Shown here: positions 9,788 through 23,713 of the stretch, one piece after another
Layout: every line of letters starts with the position of its first letter
How positions within the stretch are numbered: position 1 is the first letter of the stretch
Assembly: GCA_018398585.1 (NCBI GenBank)
Contig: JAGTTD010000001.1
Location: 18,617,750-18,681,749, forward strand
Reading direction: 5' to 3'
DNA: 64,000 bases
Source: Simmondsia chinensis
Lineage: Eukaryota > Streptophyta > Magnoliopsida > Caryophyllales > Simmondsiaceae
Program-made: the position numbers and the translations under genes
The notes under the pieces: generated by a model
What the model was told of the DNA's origin: nothing
Seen by the model: only the letters and a program-made list of their open reading frames with translations
Databases searched by the model: none

Positions 9788-12700
9788 GATTCAAGTAATT
9801 AAGGGTGTATGATCAATCATACACCATGTACGATTGGTTTCGATGGTGTGAAATCAACTTGTATAGGTGTGTTTCAAGTAATTAGTGCTGTATGATCAAT
9901 CATGCACCATGTACAATAGGTTTCAGTGGTGTGAAATCAACTTGTATAGGCATGTTTCAAGTAATTAGGGGTGTATGATCAATCATACACCTTGTATGAT
10001 TGGGTCTAATGGTGTGAAACCAATTTGTATAGGTGTGTTTCAAGTAATTAGTGGTGTATGATCAATCATACACCATGTATGATAAGTTTTAAGGATTTGA
10101 AATCAACTTGTGTTGGTGTTTTTCAAGTTATTAGGGGTGTATGATTAGTTTTAATGGTGTGAAATCAACTTGTATAGGTGTATTTCTGGTAATTAGTGGC
10201 GTATGATCAATCATACACCGTATATAATAGTTTTTTATAGTGTCAAATCAGCTTGTATAGGTGTGTTTTAAGTAATTAGGGCTGTATGATCAATCGTACA
10301 CCGTGCATGGTTGGTCTTAATGGTGTGAAATCAACTTGTATAAGTCTGTTTCAAGTAATTAGGGGTGTATGATCAATAATACACCGTCTATGATTGGTTT
10401 TAATGGTGTGAAACCAATTTGTATAGGTGTGTTTGAAGTAATTAGTGGTGTATGATCAATCATACACCGTGTATGATAGGTTTTAATGGTTTGAAATCAA
10501 CTTGTGTTGGTGTGTTTCAAGTGATTAGGGGTGTATGATCAATCATACACCACGTATGATTCGTTTTAATGGTGTGAAATCTTGTACAGGTGTGTTTCAA
10601 GTTATTAGTGGTGTATGATCAATCATACAGCGTGTATGATAGGTTTTAATGGTGTAAAATCAAATTGTACTGGTGTGTTTCAAGTAATTAGTAGTGTATG
10701 ATCAATCATACATCGTGTATGATAGGTTTTAAGGGTGTAAAATCATCCTGACAAGATGTGTTTCAAGAAATTAGTGGTGTATGATCAATTACACATCGTG
10801 TATGATAGGTTTTTATGGTGTAAAATAATCATGAGTTGGTGTGTTTCAAGCAATTAGGGGTGTATGATCAATCATACACCGTGTATGATAGGTTTTAATG
10901 GCTTGAAATCAACTTGTGTTGGTGCTTTTCAAGTAATTAGGGGTGTATGATCAATCATACACCGTGTATGATTAGTTTTAATGGTGTGAAATCAACTTGT
11001 ATAGGTGTGCTTCTGGTAATTAGTGGTGTATGATCAATCATACACTGTATATGATAGTTTTTAATAGTGTCAAATCAGCTTGTATAGGTGTGTTTTGAGT
11101 AATTATTGCTGTATGATCAATCGTACACCGTGCATGATTGGTCTTAATGGTGTGAAATCAACTTGTATAAGTCTGTTTCAAGTAATTAGGGGTGTATGAT
11201 CAATAATACACCGTCTATGATTGGTTTTAATGGTGTGAAACCAATTTGTATCGGTGTGTTTGAAGTAATTAGTGGTATATGATCAATCATACACCGTGTA
11301 TGATAGGTTTTAATGGTTTGAAATCAACTTGCGTTGGTGTGTTTCAAGTAATTAGGGGTGTATGATCAATCATACACCATGTATGATTCGTTTTAATGGT
11401 GTGAAATCAACTTGTACAGGTGTGTTTCAAGTTATTAGTGGTGTATGATCAATCATGCAGCGTGTATGATAGGTTTTAATGGTGTAAAATCAAATCGTAC
11501 TGGTGTGTTTCAAGTAATTAGTAGTGTATGATCAATCATACATTGTGTATGATAGGTTTTAAGGGTGTAAAATCATCCTGACAAGATGTGTTTCAAGAAA
11601 TTAGAGGTGTATGATCAATTACACATCGTGTATGATAGGTTTTTATGGTGTAAAATAATCATGAGTTGGTGTGTTTCAAGTAATTAGGGGTGTATGATCA
11701 ATCATACACTGTGTATGATAGGTTTTAATGGCTTGAAATCAACTTGTATTGGTGTGTTTCAAGTAATTAGGGGTGTATGATCAATCATACACCGTGTATG
11801 ATTCGTTTTAATGGTGTGAAATCAACTTGTATAGGTGTGTTTCAAGAAATTAGTGGTATATGATCAATCATACAGCGTTTATGATAGGTTTTAATGGCGT
11901 AAAATCAAATTGTATTGGTGTGTTTCAAGTAATTAGTAGTGTATGATCAATCATACATCGTGTATGATAGGTTTTAAGAGGGTAAAATCAACTTGTATCA
12001 GAGTGTTTCAAGTAATTAGTTGTGTCTGATTAATCATACACCGTATATGATAGGTTTTAATGGTGTAAAATCATCTTCTCTAGGTGTGTTTCAAGAAATT
12101 AGTGGTGTATGATCAATCACACATCGGGTGCTATAGGTTTTAATGGTGTAAAATCAAATTGTATTGGTGTGTTTCAAGTAATTAGTAGTGTATGATCAAT
12201 CATAGATCGTGTATGATAGGTTTTAAGGGTGTAAAATCAACTTGTATAGGAGTTTTTCAAGTAATTAGTTGCGTATGATTAATCATACACCGTGTATGAT
12301 AGGCTTAATTGGTGTAAAATCATCTTCTCTAGGTGCTTTTTAAGAAATTAGTGGGGTACGACCAATCACACATCGTGTATGATAGGTTTCAATGGTGTTA
12401 AATCAACTTGTGTTGGCGTGTTTCAAGAAATTAGTGGTGTGTGATCAATCATACACCGTGTATGATAGGTTTTAACGGCATGAAATCAACCTGTATAGGT
12501 GTGTTTCTAGTAATTAGTTGTGTATGATCAATCATACACCGTGTATGATCAATCATACACCGTGTATGATTGGTTTTAATGGTATGGAATCAACTTGAAT
12601 AGGTGTATTTCAAGTAATTAGTGGTGTATGATCAATCATACTCCGTGTATGATAGGTTTTAATGGTGTAAAATCAACTTGTATTGGTGTGCCTTTAAGTA

Positions 12701-15011
12701 ATTAACAGTGTATGGTAAATCATACACTGTGTATGATAGGTTTTAATGGTGTAAAATCAACTTGTATAGGTGTGTTTCAAGTAATTAGTTGTGTGTGATT
12801 AATTATACACCGTGTATGATAGGTTTTGACGGTGTAAGCTCATCTTGTCTAAGTTCGTTTCAAGAAATTAGTGGTGTATGATCAATCATACACCGCGTAT
12901 GATAGGTTTTAATGGTTTAAAATAATGTTGTCTAGGAGTGTTTCAAGAAATTAGTGGCGTATGATCAATCACACGTCATGTACGATAGGTTTTAATGGTG
13001 TAAAATAACCCTGTGTTGTTGTGTTTCAGGTAATTAGGGGTGTACGATCAATCATACACCATGTATGATAGGTTTTAGTAGTGTAAAATCAACTGGTATA
13101 GGTTTGTTTCATGTAATTAGTGGTGCATACTCAATCAGACCCCGTGTCTGATAGGCTTTAGTGGTGTAAAATCAACTTGTATAGGTTTTTTTCATGTAAT
13201 TAGTGGTGTATGCTCAATAACACACCATGTATGATCCGTTTTAATGGTATGAAATCAACTTGTACAGGTGTGTTTCATGAAAATAGTGGTGTATGATTAA
13301 TCGTACACCGTATATTATAGGTTTTAATGGTTTGAAATCAACTTGTATAGGTGTGTTTCAAGTAATTAGTGGTGTATGCTCAATAACACACCGTGTGTGA
13401 TTGGTTTTAATGGAGTGAAATCAACTTGTATAGGTGTGTTTCAAGTAATTTGTGGTGTATGATCAATCATACACTATGTATGATAGGTTTTCATGGTGGG
13501 AAATCAACTTGTATAGGTGTGATTCAAGTAATTAGTGGTGTATGATCAATCATACACCATGTAAGATTGGTTTCGATGGTGTGAAATCAACTTGTATAGG
13601 TGTGTTTCAAGTAATTAGTGCTGTATGATCAATCATACACCATGTACAATAGGTTTCAGTGGTGTGAAATCAGCTTGTATAGGCATGTTTCAAGTAATTA
13701 GGGGTGTATGATCAATCATACACCCTATATGATTGGGTTCAATGGTGTGAAACCAATTTGTATAGGTGTGTTTCAAGTAATTAGTGGTGTATGATCAATC
13801 ATACACCGTGTATGATAAGTTTTAAGGATTTGAAATCAACTTGTGTTGGTGTTTTTCAAGTAATTAGGGGTGTATGATCAATCATACACCGTGTATGATT
13901 AGTTTTAATGGTGTGAAATCAACTTGTATAGGTGTGTTTTGGGTAATTAGTTGTGTATGATCAATCATACACCATATATGATAGGTTTTAATAGTGTCAA
14001 ATCAGTTTGTATAGGTGCGTTTCGAGTAATTAGTGCTGTATTATCACTCATACATGGTGCATGATTGGTCTTAATGGTGTGAAATCAACTTGTGTAAGTC
14101 TGTTTCAAGTAATTAGGGGTGTATGATCAATCATACACCGTCTATGATTGGTTTTAATGGTGTGAAACCAATTTGTATAGGTGTGTTTGAAGTAATTAGT
14201 GGTGTATGATCAATCATACACCGTGTATGATAGGTTTAATGGTTTGAAATCAACTTGTGTTGGTGTTTTTCAAGTAATTAGGGGTGCATGATCAATCATA
14301 CACCGTGCATGATTTGTTTTAATGGTGTGAAATCAACTTGTATAGGCGTGTTTCAGGTAATTAGTGGTGTATGATCAATCATACACCGTATATGATAGGT
14401 TTTAATGGTGTAAAATCAACTTGTATTGGTGTGTTTCACGTAATTAGTGCTGTATGATCAATCGTACACCGTGCATGATTGGTCTTAATGGTGTGAAATC
14501 ATCCTGACAAGATGTGTTTCAAGAAATTAGTGGTGTATGATCAATTACACATCGTGTATGATAGGTTTTTATGGTGTAAAATAATCATGAGTTGGTGTGT
14601 TTCAAGTAATTAGGGGTGTATTGATCAAACACCGTGTATGATTTGTTTTAAGGGTGTGAAATCTACTTGTATAGGTGTGTTTCAAGAAATTAGTGGTGTA
14701 TGATCAATCATACAGCGTTTATGATAGGTTTTAACGGTGTAAAATCAAATTGTATTGGTGTGTTTCAAGTAATTAGTAGTGTATGATCAATCATACATCG
14801 TGTATGATAGGCTTTAAGGGTGTAAAATCAACTTGTATCAGAGTGTTTCAAGTAATTAGTTGTGTATAATTAATCATACACCGTATATGATAGGTTTTAA
14901 TGGTGTAAAATCATCTTCTCTAGGTGCGTTTCAAGAAATTAGTGGTGTATGATCAATCACACATCGAGTATTATAGGTTTTAATGGTGTTAAATCAACTT
15001 GTGTTGGCGTG
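9788..15011 (+). repeat. Continuation of the ~3-kb family, less regular
   Basis: From about 9788 the array follows the order seen at about 1680-3400 (for example the GTGTCAAATC units at 10243 and 11070, matching 2131 and 2962). It then passes through several closely related units. From the GGCTTAATTGG unit at 12302 it follows the order seen from 541 onward. The whole 0.2-15 kb block therefore derives from one ancestral ~3-kb higher-order unit with nested amplification. I see nothing here that is not satellite. Confidence 0.75.
12520..12561. repeat. Doubled dyad (104-bp unit)
   Basis: The dyad step GTGTATGATCA / ATCATACACC occurs twice in tandem with no intervening unit sequence, adding exactly 21 bp. 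Confidence 0.85.
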
Positions 15012-15034
15012 TTTCAAGAAATTAGTGGTGTGTG
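15012..15034 (+). repeat. 23-bp remnant unit at a domain border
   Basis: Two successive TTTCAAG motifs lie only 23 bp apart (15012 and 15035) instead of 83. The sequence reads AGTGGTGTG directly into TGTTTCAAG, so about 60 bp, including the dyad and middle block, is missing. Unlike the other length variants this is not a 21-bp step. Left of it the pattern belongs to the ~3-kb family; right of it the 2,406-bp family begins. Confidence 0.8.
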
Positions 15035-17953
15035 TTTCAAGTAATTAGTGCTGTATGATCATTCGTACACCGTGCATGATTGGTCTTAATGGTGTGAAAT
15101 CAACTTGTATAAGTCTGTTTCAAGTAATTAGGGGTGTATGATAAATCATACACCGTGTATGATTGGTTTTAATGGTGTGAAACCAATTTGTATAGGTGTG
15201 TTTGAAGTAGTTAGGGGTGTATGATCAATCATACACCGTGTATGATCGGTTTTAATAGTTTGAAATCAACTTTTGTTCGTGTTTTTCAAGTAATAAGGGG
15301 TGTATGATCAATCATACACGTTCTATGATTAGTTTTAATGGTGTGAAATCAACTTGTATGGGTGTGTTTCACATAATTAGTGCTATATGATCAATCATAC
15401 ACCGTGCACGAATGGTCTTAATGGTGTGAAATCAACTTGTATAAGTCTGTTTCAAGTAATTAGTGGTGTACGATCAATCTTACACCATGCATGATTGGAT
15501 TTAATGGCGTGAAATCAACTTGTATAGGTGTGTTTCAAGTAATTAGTCCTATATGATCAATCATACGCTGTGTATAATAGGTTTTAGTGGTGTGAAATCA
15601 ACTTGTATAGGCGTGTTTCGAGTAATTAGTGGTGTATGATCAAACTTGCACCGTATGTGATTGGTTTTAATGGTGTGAAATCAATTTGTATTGGTGCGTT
15701 TCAAGTAATTAGTGGTGTATGACCAATCATACACCGTGTATGATAGGTTTTAATAGTGTGAAATCAACTTGTTTTGGTGTGTTTCAAGTAATTAGTGGTG
15801 TGTGATCAATCACACATCGTGTATGATTGGGTTTAATGGTGTAAAATCAACACGTGTTGTTGTGTTTCAAGCAATTAGGGGTGCATGATCAATCATACAC
15901 CGTGTATGATAGGTCTTAATGGTGGAAAATCATCCTGTCTAGATGTGTTTAAAGAAATTAGTGGTGTATGATCAATCAGACATCGTGTATGATAGGTTTT
16001 GAAGGTGTAAAATAACCATGAGTTGGTGTGTTTCAAGTAATTCGGGGTTATTATCAATCATACACCGTGTATGATAGGTTTTAGTGGCCTGAAATCAACT
16101 TGTGTTGGTGTGTTTCAAGTAATTAGGGGTGTATGATCAATCATACACCGTGTACGATTCGTTTTAATGGTGTGAAATCAACTTGTATAGGTGTGTTTCA
16201 AGAAATTAGTGGTGTATGATCAATCATATAGCGTGTATGATAGGTTTTAATGGTGTAAAATCAAATTGTTTTGGTGTGTTTCAAGTAATTAGTAGTGTAT
16301 GATCAATCATACATCGTGTGTGATAGGTTTTGAGGGTGTAAAATCAACTTGTATCAGAGTGTTTCAAGTAATTAGTTGTGTATGATTAATCATACACCGT
16401 ATATGATAAGTTTTAATGGTGTAAAATCATCTTGTCTAGGTGCGTTTCAAGAAATTAGTGGTGTATGATCAATCACACATCGGGTATGATAGGTTTTAAT
16501 GGTGTTAAATCAACTTGTGTTGGTGTGTTTCAAGAAATTAGTGGTGTGTGATCAATCATACACCGGGTATGATAGGTTTTAACGGCATGAATTCAACTTG
16601 TGTAGGTGTGTTTCAAGTAATTAGTGGTGTATGATCAATCATACACCATTTATGATTGGTTTTAATGGTATGAAATCAACTTGTGTGGGTTTGTTTCAAG
16701 TAATTAGTGGCGTATGATCAATCATACACCCTGTATGATAGGTTTTAATGATGTAAAATCAAGTTGTATTGATGTGTTTCAAGTAATTAGCAATGCATGA
16801 TCTATCATACACCGTGTATGACAGAATTTAATGGTGTAAAATCAATTTGCATAGGTGTGTTTCAAGTAATTAGTGGTGTATGCTCAATCATACACCGTGT
16901 ATGATCCATTTTAATGGTTTGAAATCAACTTGTAAAGGTGTGCTTCAAGTAATTAGTGGTGTATGAACAATCGTACATCGTGTATGATAGGTTTTAATGG
17001 CGTTAAATCAACTTGTATAGGTGTGTTTCAAGAAATTAATGGTGCATGATCAATCATACACCGTGTATGATAGGTTCTAATGGTGTAAAATCAAATTGTA
17101 TTGGTGTGTTTCAAGTAATTAGTAGTGTATGATCAATCATACATCGTGTATGATAGGTTTTAAGGGTGTACAACCAACTTGTATAGGAGTGTTTCAAGTA
17201 ATTAGTTGTATATGATTAATCATATACCGCGTATGATAGGTTTTAATGGTGTAAAATCATCTTCTCTCGGTGCGTTTCAAGAAATTAGTGGTGTATGATC
17301 GATCACACGTCGTGTACGATAGGTTTTAATGTTATAAAATAACCTTGTAATGGTGTGTTTCTAGTAATTTGTGGTGTATGATAAATCTTACACCGTGTAT
17401 GATAGGTTTTAATGGTGTAAAATCAGCTTGTATAGGTGTGTTTCAAGTAATTAGTGCTGTATGATCAATCGTACACCGTGCATGATTGGTCTTAATGGTG
17501 TGAAATCAACTTGTATAAGTTTGTTTCAAGTAATTAGGGGTGTATGATCAATCATACACCGTGTGTGATTGGTTTTAATGGTGTGAAACCAATTTGTATA
17601 GGTGTGTTTGAAGTAGTTAGGGGTGTATGATCAATCATACACCGTGTATCATAGGTTTTAATGGTTTGAAATCAACTTGTGTTCGTGTTTTTCAAGTAAT
17701 TAGGGGTGTATGATCAATCATACACCGTGTATGATTAATTTTAATGTTGTGAAATCAACTTGTATAGGTGTGTTTCACTTAATTAGTGCTATATGATCAA
17801 TCATACACCGTGCACGATGGGTCTTAATGGTGTGAAATCAACTTGTATAAGTCTGTTTCAAGTAATTTGTGGTGTATGATCAATCTTACACCATGCATGA
17901 TTGGATTTAATGGTGTGAAATCAACTTGTATAGGTGTGTTTCAAGTAATTAGT
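15035..17953 (+). repeat. ~2,406-bp higher-order unit (29 units)
   Basis: The CCTATATGATC variant at 15548 recurs at 17954, and the TGTTGTTGTG variant at 15855 recurs at 18261. Both offsets are 2,406 bp (29 x 83 minus 1). The stretch 15548 to about 16125 is the apparent single-copy ancestor of the 7-unit block amplified further right, because it continues into TAGGGGTGTATGATC in the same way as the right edge of that amplified block. Confidence 0.75.
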
Positions 17954-20278
17954 CCTATATGATCAATCATACGCCTTGTATAATAGGTTTTAGTGGTGTG
18001 AAATCAACTTGTATAGGCGTGTTTCGAGTAATTGGTGGTGTATGATCAAACTTACACCGTGTGTGATTGGTTTTAATGGTGTGAAATCAATTTGTATGGG
18101 TGCGTTTCAAGTAATTAGTGGTGTATGACCAATCATACACCGTGTATGATAGGTTTTAATGGTGTGAAATCAACTTGTTTTGGTGTGTTTCAAGTGATTA
18201 GTGGTGTATGATCAATCACACATCGTGTATGATTGGGTTTAATGGTGTAAAATCAACACGTGTTGTTGTGTTTCAAGCAATTAGGGGTGCATGATCAATC
18301 ATACACCGTGTGTGATAGGTCTTGATGGTGGAAAATCATCCTGTCTAGATGTGTTTCAAGAAATTAGTGGCGTATGATCAATCACACATCGTGTATGATA
18401 GGTTTTAAAGGTGTAAAATAACCACGAGTTGGTGTGTTTCAAGTAATTCGGGGTGTATGATTAATCATACACCGTGTATGATAGGTTTTAGTGGTCTGAA
18501 ATCAACTTGTGTTGGTGTGTTTCAAGTAATTAGTCCTATATGATCAATCGTACGCCGTGTATAATAGGTTTTAGTGGTGTGAAATCGACTTGTGTTGGTG
18601 TGTTTCAAGTAATTAGTCCTATATGATCAATCATACGCCGTGTATAATAGGTTTTAGTGGTGTGAAATCAACTTGTATAGGCGTGTTTCGAGTAATTGGT
18701 GGTGTATGATCAAACTTACACCGTGTGTGATTGGTTTTAATGGTGTGAAATCAACTTGTTTTGGTGTGCTTCAAGTAATTAGTGGTGTATGATCAATCAC
18801 ACATCGTGCATGATTGGGTTTAATGGTGTAAAATCAACACGTGTTGTTGTGTTTCAAGCAATTAGGGGTGCATGATCAATCATCCACCGTGTGTGATAGG
18901 TCTTAATGGTGGAAAATCATCCTGTCTAGATGTGTTTCAAGAAATTAGTGGCGTATGATCAATCACACATCGTGTATGATAGGTTTTAAAGGTGTAAAAT
19001 AACCATGAGTTGGTGTGTTTCAAGTAATTCGGGGTGTATGATCAATCATACACCGTGTATGATAGGTTTTAGTGGTCTGAAATCAACTTGTGCTGGTGTG
19101 TTTCAAGTAATTAGACCTATATGATCAATCATACGCCGTGTATAATAGGTTTTAGTGGTGTGAAATCAACTTGTATAGGCGTGTTTCGAGTAATTGGTGG
19201 TGTATGATCAAACTTACACCGCGTGTGATTGGTTTTAATGGTGTGAAATCAATTTGTATAGGTGCGTTTCAAGTAATTAGTGGTGTATGACCAATCATAC
19301 ACCGTGTATGATAGGCTTTAATGGTGTAAAATCAACTTGTTTTTGGTGTGTTTCAAGTAATTAGTGGTGTATGATCAATCACACATCGTGTATGATTGGG
19401 TTTAATGGTGCAAAATCAATACGTGTTGTTGTGTTTCAAGCAATTAGGGGTGCATGATCAATCATACACCGTGTGTGATAGGTCTTAATGGTGGAAAATC
19501 ATCCTGTCTAGATGTGTTTCAAGAAATTCGTGGCGTATGATCAATCGCACATCGTGTATGATAGGTTTTAAAGGTGTAAAATAACCATGAGTTGGTGTGT
19601 TTCAAGTAATTCGGGGTGTATGATCAATCATACACCGTGTATGATAGGTTTTAGTGGTCTGAAATCAACTTGTGTTGGTGTGTTTCAAGTAATTAGACCT
19701 ATATGATCAATCATACGCCGTGTATAATTGGTTTTAGTGGTGTGAAATCAACTTGTGTAGGCGTGTTTCGAGTAAGTGGTGGTGTATGATCAAACTTACA
19801 CCGTGTGTGATTGGTTTTAATGGTGTGAAATCAATTTGTATAGGTGCGTTTCAAGTAATTAGTGGTGTATGACCAATCATAAACCGTGTATGATAGGTTT
19901 TAATGGTGTGAAATCAACTTGTTTTGGTGTGTTTCAAGTAATTAGTGGTGTATGATCAATCACACATCGTGTATGATTGGGTTTAATGGTGTAAAATCAA
20001 CACGTGTTGTTGTGTTTCAAGCAATTAGGGGTGCATGATCAATCATACACCGTGTGTGATAGGTCTTAATGGTGGAAAATCATCCTGTCTAGATGTGTTT
20101 CAAGAAATTCGTGGCGTATGATCAATCACACATCGTGTACGATAGGTTTTAAAGGTGTAAAATAACCCTGAGTTGGTGTGTTTCAAGTAATTCGGGGTGT
20201 ATGATCAATCATACACCATGTATGATAGATTTTAGTGGTCTGAAATCAACTTGTGTTGGTGTGTTTCAAGTAATTAGG
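17954..20278 (+). repeat. Four tandem copies of a 581-bp (7-unit) repeat
   Basis: CCTATATGATC marks copy starts at 17954, 18535, 19116 and 19698. TGTTGTTGTG marks an internal point at 18261, 18842, 19424 and 20005. Spacings are 581, 581 and 582 bp for both markers. Copy 2 has CCTATATGATC twice (18535 and 18618) but lacks a different unit near 18720, so it keeps its length after one gain and one loss. Each copy contains units of the types CCTATAT, GATCAAACTTACACC, GACCAATC, CACACATCG, GGTGCATGATC, GGTGGAAAATC and AACCATGAG. The block ends where TAGGGGTGTCTGATC replaces the expected CCTATAT near 20279. Confidence 0.88.
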
Positions 20279-20528
20279 GGTGTCTGATCAATCATACACC
20301 GTGTACGATTCGTTTTAATGGTGTGAAATCAACTTGTATAGGTGTGTTTCAAGAAGTTAGTGGTGTATGATCAATCATACAGCGTGTATGGTAGGTTTTA
20401 ATGGTGTAAAATCAAATTGTATTGGTGTGTTTCGAGTAATTAGTTGTGAATGATCAATCATGCATCGTGTATGATAGGTTTTAAGGGTGTGAAATAAACT
20501 TGTGTTGGAGTGTTTCATGTAATTAGTT

Positions 20529-20570
20529 ATGTATGATTAATCATACACCGTGTATGATTAATCATACACC
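20529..20570. repeat. Doubled dyad (104-bp unit)
   Basis: Two tandem 21-bp steps occur here in the TGATTAATCA form, in which the arms meet at a fully symmetric TTAA centre (GTATGATTAATCATAC). Confidence 0.85.
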
Positions 20571-22532
20571 GTGTATGGTAGGTTTTAATTGTGTAAAATC
20601 ATCTTCTCTAGGTGCGCTTCAAGAAATTAGTGGTGTATGATCAATCACACATCGGGTATGATAGGTTTCAATGGTGTTAAATCAACTTGTGTTGGTGTGT
20701 TTCAAGAAATTAGTGGTGTGTGATCAATCATACACCGGGTATGATAGGTTTTAACGGCGTGAAATCAACCTGTATAGGTGTGTTTCAAGTAATTAGTGGT
20801 GTATGATCAATCATACACCCTGTATGATAGGCTTTAATGGTGTACAATCAAGTTGTATTGATGTGTTTCTAGTAATTAGCAATGTATGATCTATCATACA
20901 CCGTGTATGATAGGTTTTAATTGTGTAAAATCAACTTGCATAGGTGTGTTTCAAGTAATTAGTGGTGTATGCTCAATCATACACCGTATATGATCCGTTT
21001 TAATGGTGTGAAGTCAACTTGTATAGGTGTGTTTCAAGTAATTAGTGGTGTATGAACAACCGTACACCGATTATGATAGGTTTTAATGGTGTTAAATCAA
21101 CTTGTATAGGTGTGTTTCAAGAAATTAATGGTGCATGATCAATCATACACCGTGTATGATAGGTTTTAACGCTGTAAAATCAAATTGTGTTGGAGTGTTT
21201 CAAGTAATTAGTAGTGTATGATCAATCGTAAATCGTGTATGATAGGTTTTAAGGGTGTAAAATCAACTTGTATAGGAGTGTTTCAAGTAATTAGTTGTGT
21301 ATGGCTAATCATACGCCGCGTATGATAGGTTTTAAGGGTGTAAAATCATCTTCTCCAGGTGTATTTCAAGAAATTAGTGGTGTATGATCGATCACACATT
21401 GTGAATGATAGGTTTTAATGGTGTAAAATAACCTTGTAATGGTGTGTTTCCAGTAATTTGTGGTGTATGATCAATCATACACCGTGCATGATAGGCTTTA
21501 AGGGTGTTAAATCAACTTGTGTTGGTGTGTTTCAAGAAATTAGTGGTGTGTGATCAATCATACAACGTGTATGATTGGTGTCCAATTAAATTGTATTGGT
21601 GTGTTTCAAGTAATTAGTAGTGTATGATCAATCATACATCGTGTATGATAGGTTTTAATGGTGTAAACTTATCCTGTCTAGGTGCGTTTCAAGAAATTAG
21701 TGGTGTATGATCAATTATACACCGTGCATGATAGGTTTTAATGGTGTAAAATCATGTTGTCTAGGTGTGTTTCAAGAAATTAGCGGCGTATGATCAATCA
21801 CACGTCATGTATGATAGCTTTTTAATGGTGTAAAATAACCCTGTGTTGGTGCGTTTCAGGTAATTAGTGGTGTATGAACAATTGTACACCGTGTATGATA
21901 GGTTTTAATGGTGTTAAATCAACTTGTATCGGTGTGTTTCAAGAAATTAATGGTGTATGATCAATCATACACAGTGTATGATAGGTTTTAAGGGTATGAA
22001 ATCAACTTATATAGGTGTGTTTCAAGTAATTAGTTGTGTATGATCAATCATACACCCTGTATGATTGGTTTTAATGGTGTGAAATATACTTTAATAGGTG
22101 TATTCGAAGTAAATAGTGGTGTATGATCAATCATACACCGTGTATGATAGGTTTTAATGGTGTAAAATCAACTTGTATTGGTGTGTTTTAAGTAATTAGC
22201 AGTGTATGGTAAATCATACACGGTGTATGATAGGTTTTAATGGTGTAAAATCAACTTGTATAGGTGTGTTTTAAGTAATTAGTTGTGTATGATTAATCAT
22301 ACACCGTATATGATAAGTTTTGATGGTATAAACTCATCTTGTCTAGGTGCGTGTCAAGAAATTATTGGTGTATGATCAATCATACACCGTGTATGGTAGG
22401 TTTTAATGGTGTAAAATCATGTTGTCTAGGTGTGTTTCAAGAAATTAGTGGGCTATGATCAATCGCACGTCATGTACGATAGGTTTTAATGGTGTAAAAT
22501 AACCTTGTGTTGGTGTGTTTCAGGAAATTAGT

Positions 22533-22575
22533 AATGTACGATCAATCATACACAGTGTATGATCAATCATACACA
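22533..22575. repeat. Doubled dyad (104-bp unit)
   Basis: Two steps both end in ACACAGTG rather than ACACCGTG. The shared private base shows that the second was copied from the first. Confidence 0.85.
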
Positions 22576-23690
22576 GTGTATGATAGGTTTTAGGGGTGTA
22601 AAATCAACTTGTATAGGTTTGTTTCATGTAATTAGTGGTGTATGCCCAATCATACACCTTGTATGATCCGTTTTAATGGTATGAAATTAACTTGTATAGG
22701 TGTGTTTCAAGCAAATAGTGGTGTATGATCAATCGTACACCGTATATGATCGGTTTTTATGGTTTGAAATCAACTTGTATAGGTGTGTTTCAAGAAATTT
22801 GTGGTGTATGCTCAATAACACACCGTGTATGATTGGTTTTAATGGAGTGAAATCAACTTGTACAGGTGTGTTTCAAGTAATTAGTGGTGTATGATCAATC
22901 ATACACTATGTATTATAGGTTTTCATGGTGTGAAATCAACTTGTATAGGTGTGTTTCATGTAATTAGTGGTGCATGATCAATCATACAACATGTACGATT
23001 GGTTTTTTTGGTGTGAAATCAACTTGTATAGGTGTGTTTCAAGTAATTAGTGCGTATGATCAATCATATACCATGTACAATAGGTTTCAATGGTGTGAAA
23101 TCAACTTGTATAGGCATGTTTCAAGTAATTAGTGGTGTATGATTGGTTTTGATGGTGTGAAACCAATTTATATAGGTGTGTTTCAAGTAATTAGTGGTGT
23201 ATGATCAATCATACACCATGTATGATTAGTTTTAATGGTGTAAAATCAACTTGTATAGGTGTGTTTCCAGTAATTAGTGGTGTATGATCAATCATACACC
23301 GTATACGATAGGATTTGATGGTGTAAAATCAACTTGTGTAGGTGTGTTTCAAGTAATTAGTGCTGTATGATCAATCATACACCGTGCATGATTGGTCTTA
23401 ATGGTGTGAAATCAACTTGTATGAGTCCGTTTCAAGTAATTAGTAGTGTGTGATCAATCATGCACGATGCATGATTGGTTTTAATGGTGTGAAATCACCT
23501 TGTATAGGTGTGTTTCAAGTAATTAGTGCTGTATGATCAATCATACACCATGTACAATAGGTTTCAGTGGTGTGAAATCAACTTGTATAGGCATGTTTCA
23601 AGTAATTAGGGGTGTATGATCAAACTTACCCCGTGTGTGATTGGTCTTAATGGTGTGAAATCAATTTGTGTAGGTGCATTTCAAGTAATT

Positions 23691-23713
23691 AGTGGTTTGG
23701 TTTTAATGGTGTG
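23691..23713 (+). repeat. 56-bp unit with a private 27-bp deletion (first site)
   Basis: AGTGGT runs directly into TTGGTTTTAATGG, so 27 bp containing nearly the whole dyad is missing. The same break occurs at 44031, with matching neighbouring units on both sides. I noticed it nowhere else. Confidence 0.8.

Noticed and set aside
22700..22894. 64-codon open frame on the + strand
   Set aside because: It crosses more than two satellite units, and its protein is just the translated repeat (recurrent YDQS..YDRF and NLYRCVS-type words). The 83-bp unit shifts frame each copy and contains TGA, TAA and TAG, so a stop reaches any frame within three units. This opening exists only through chance substitutions.
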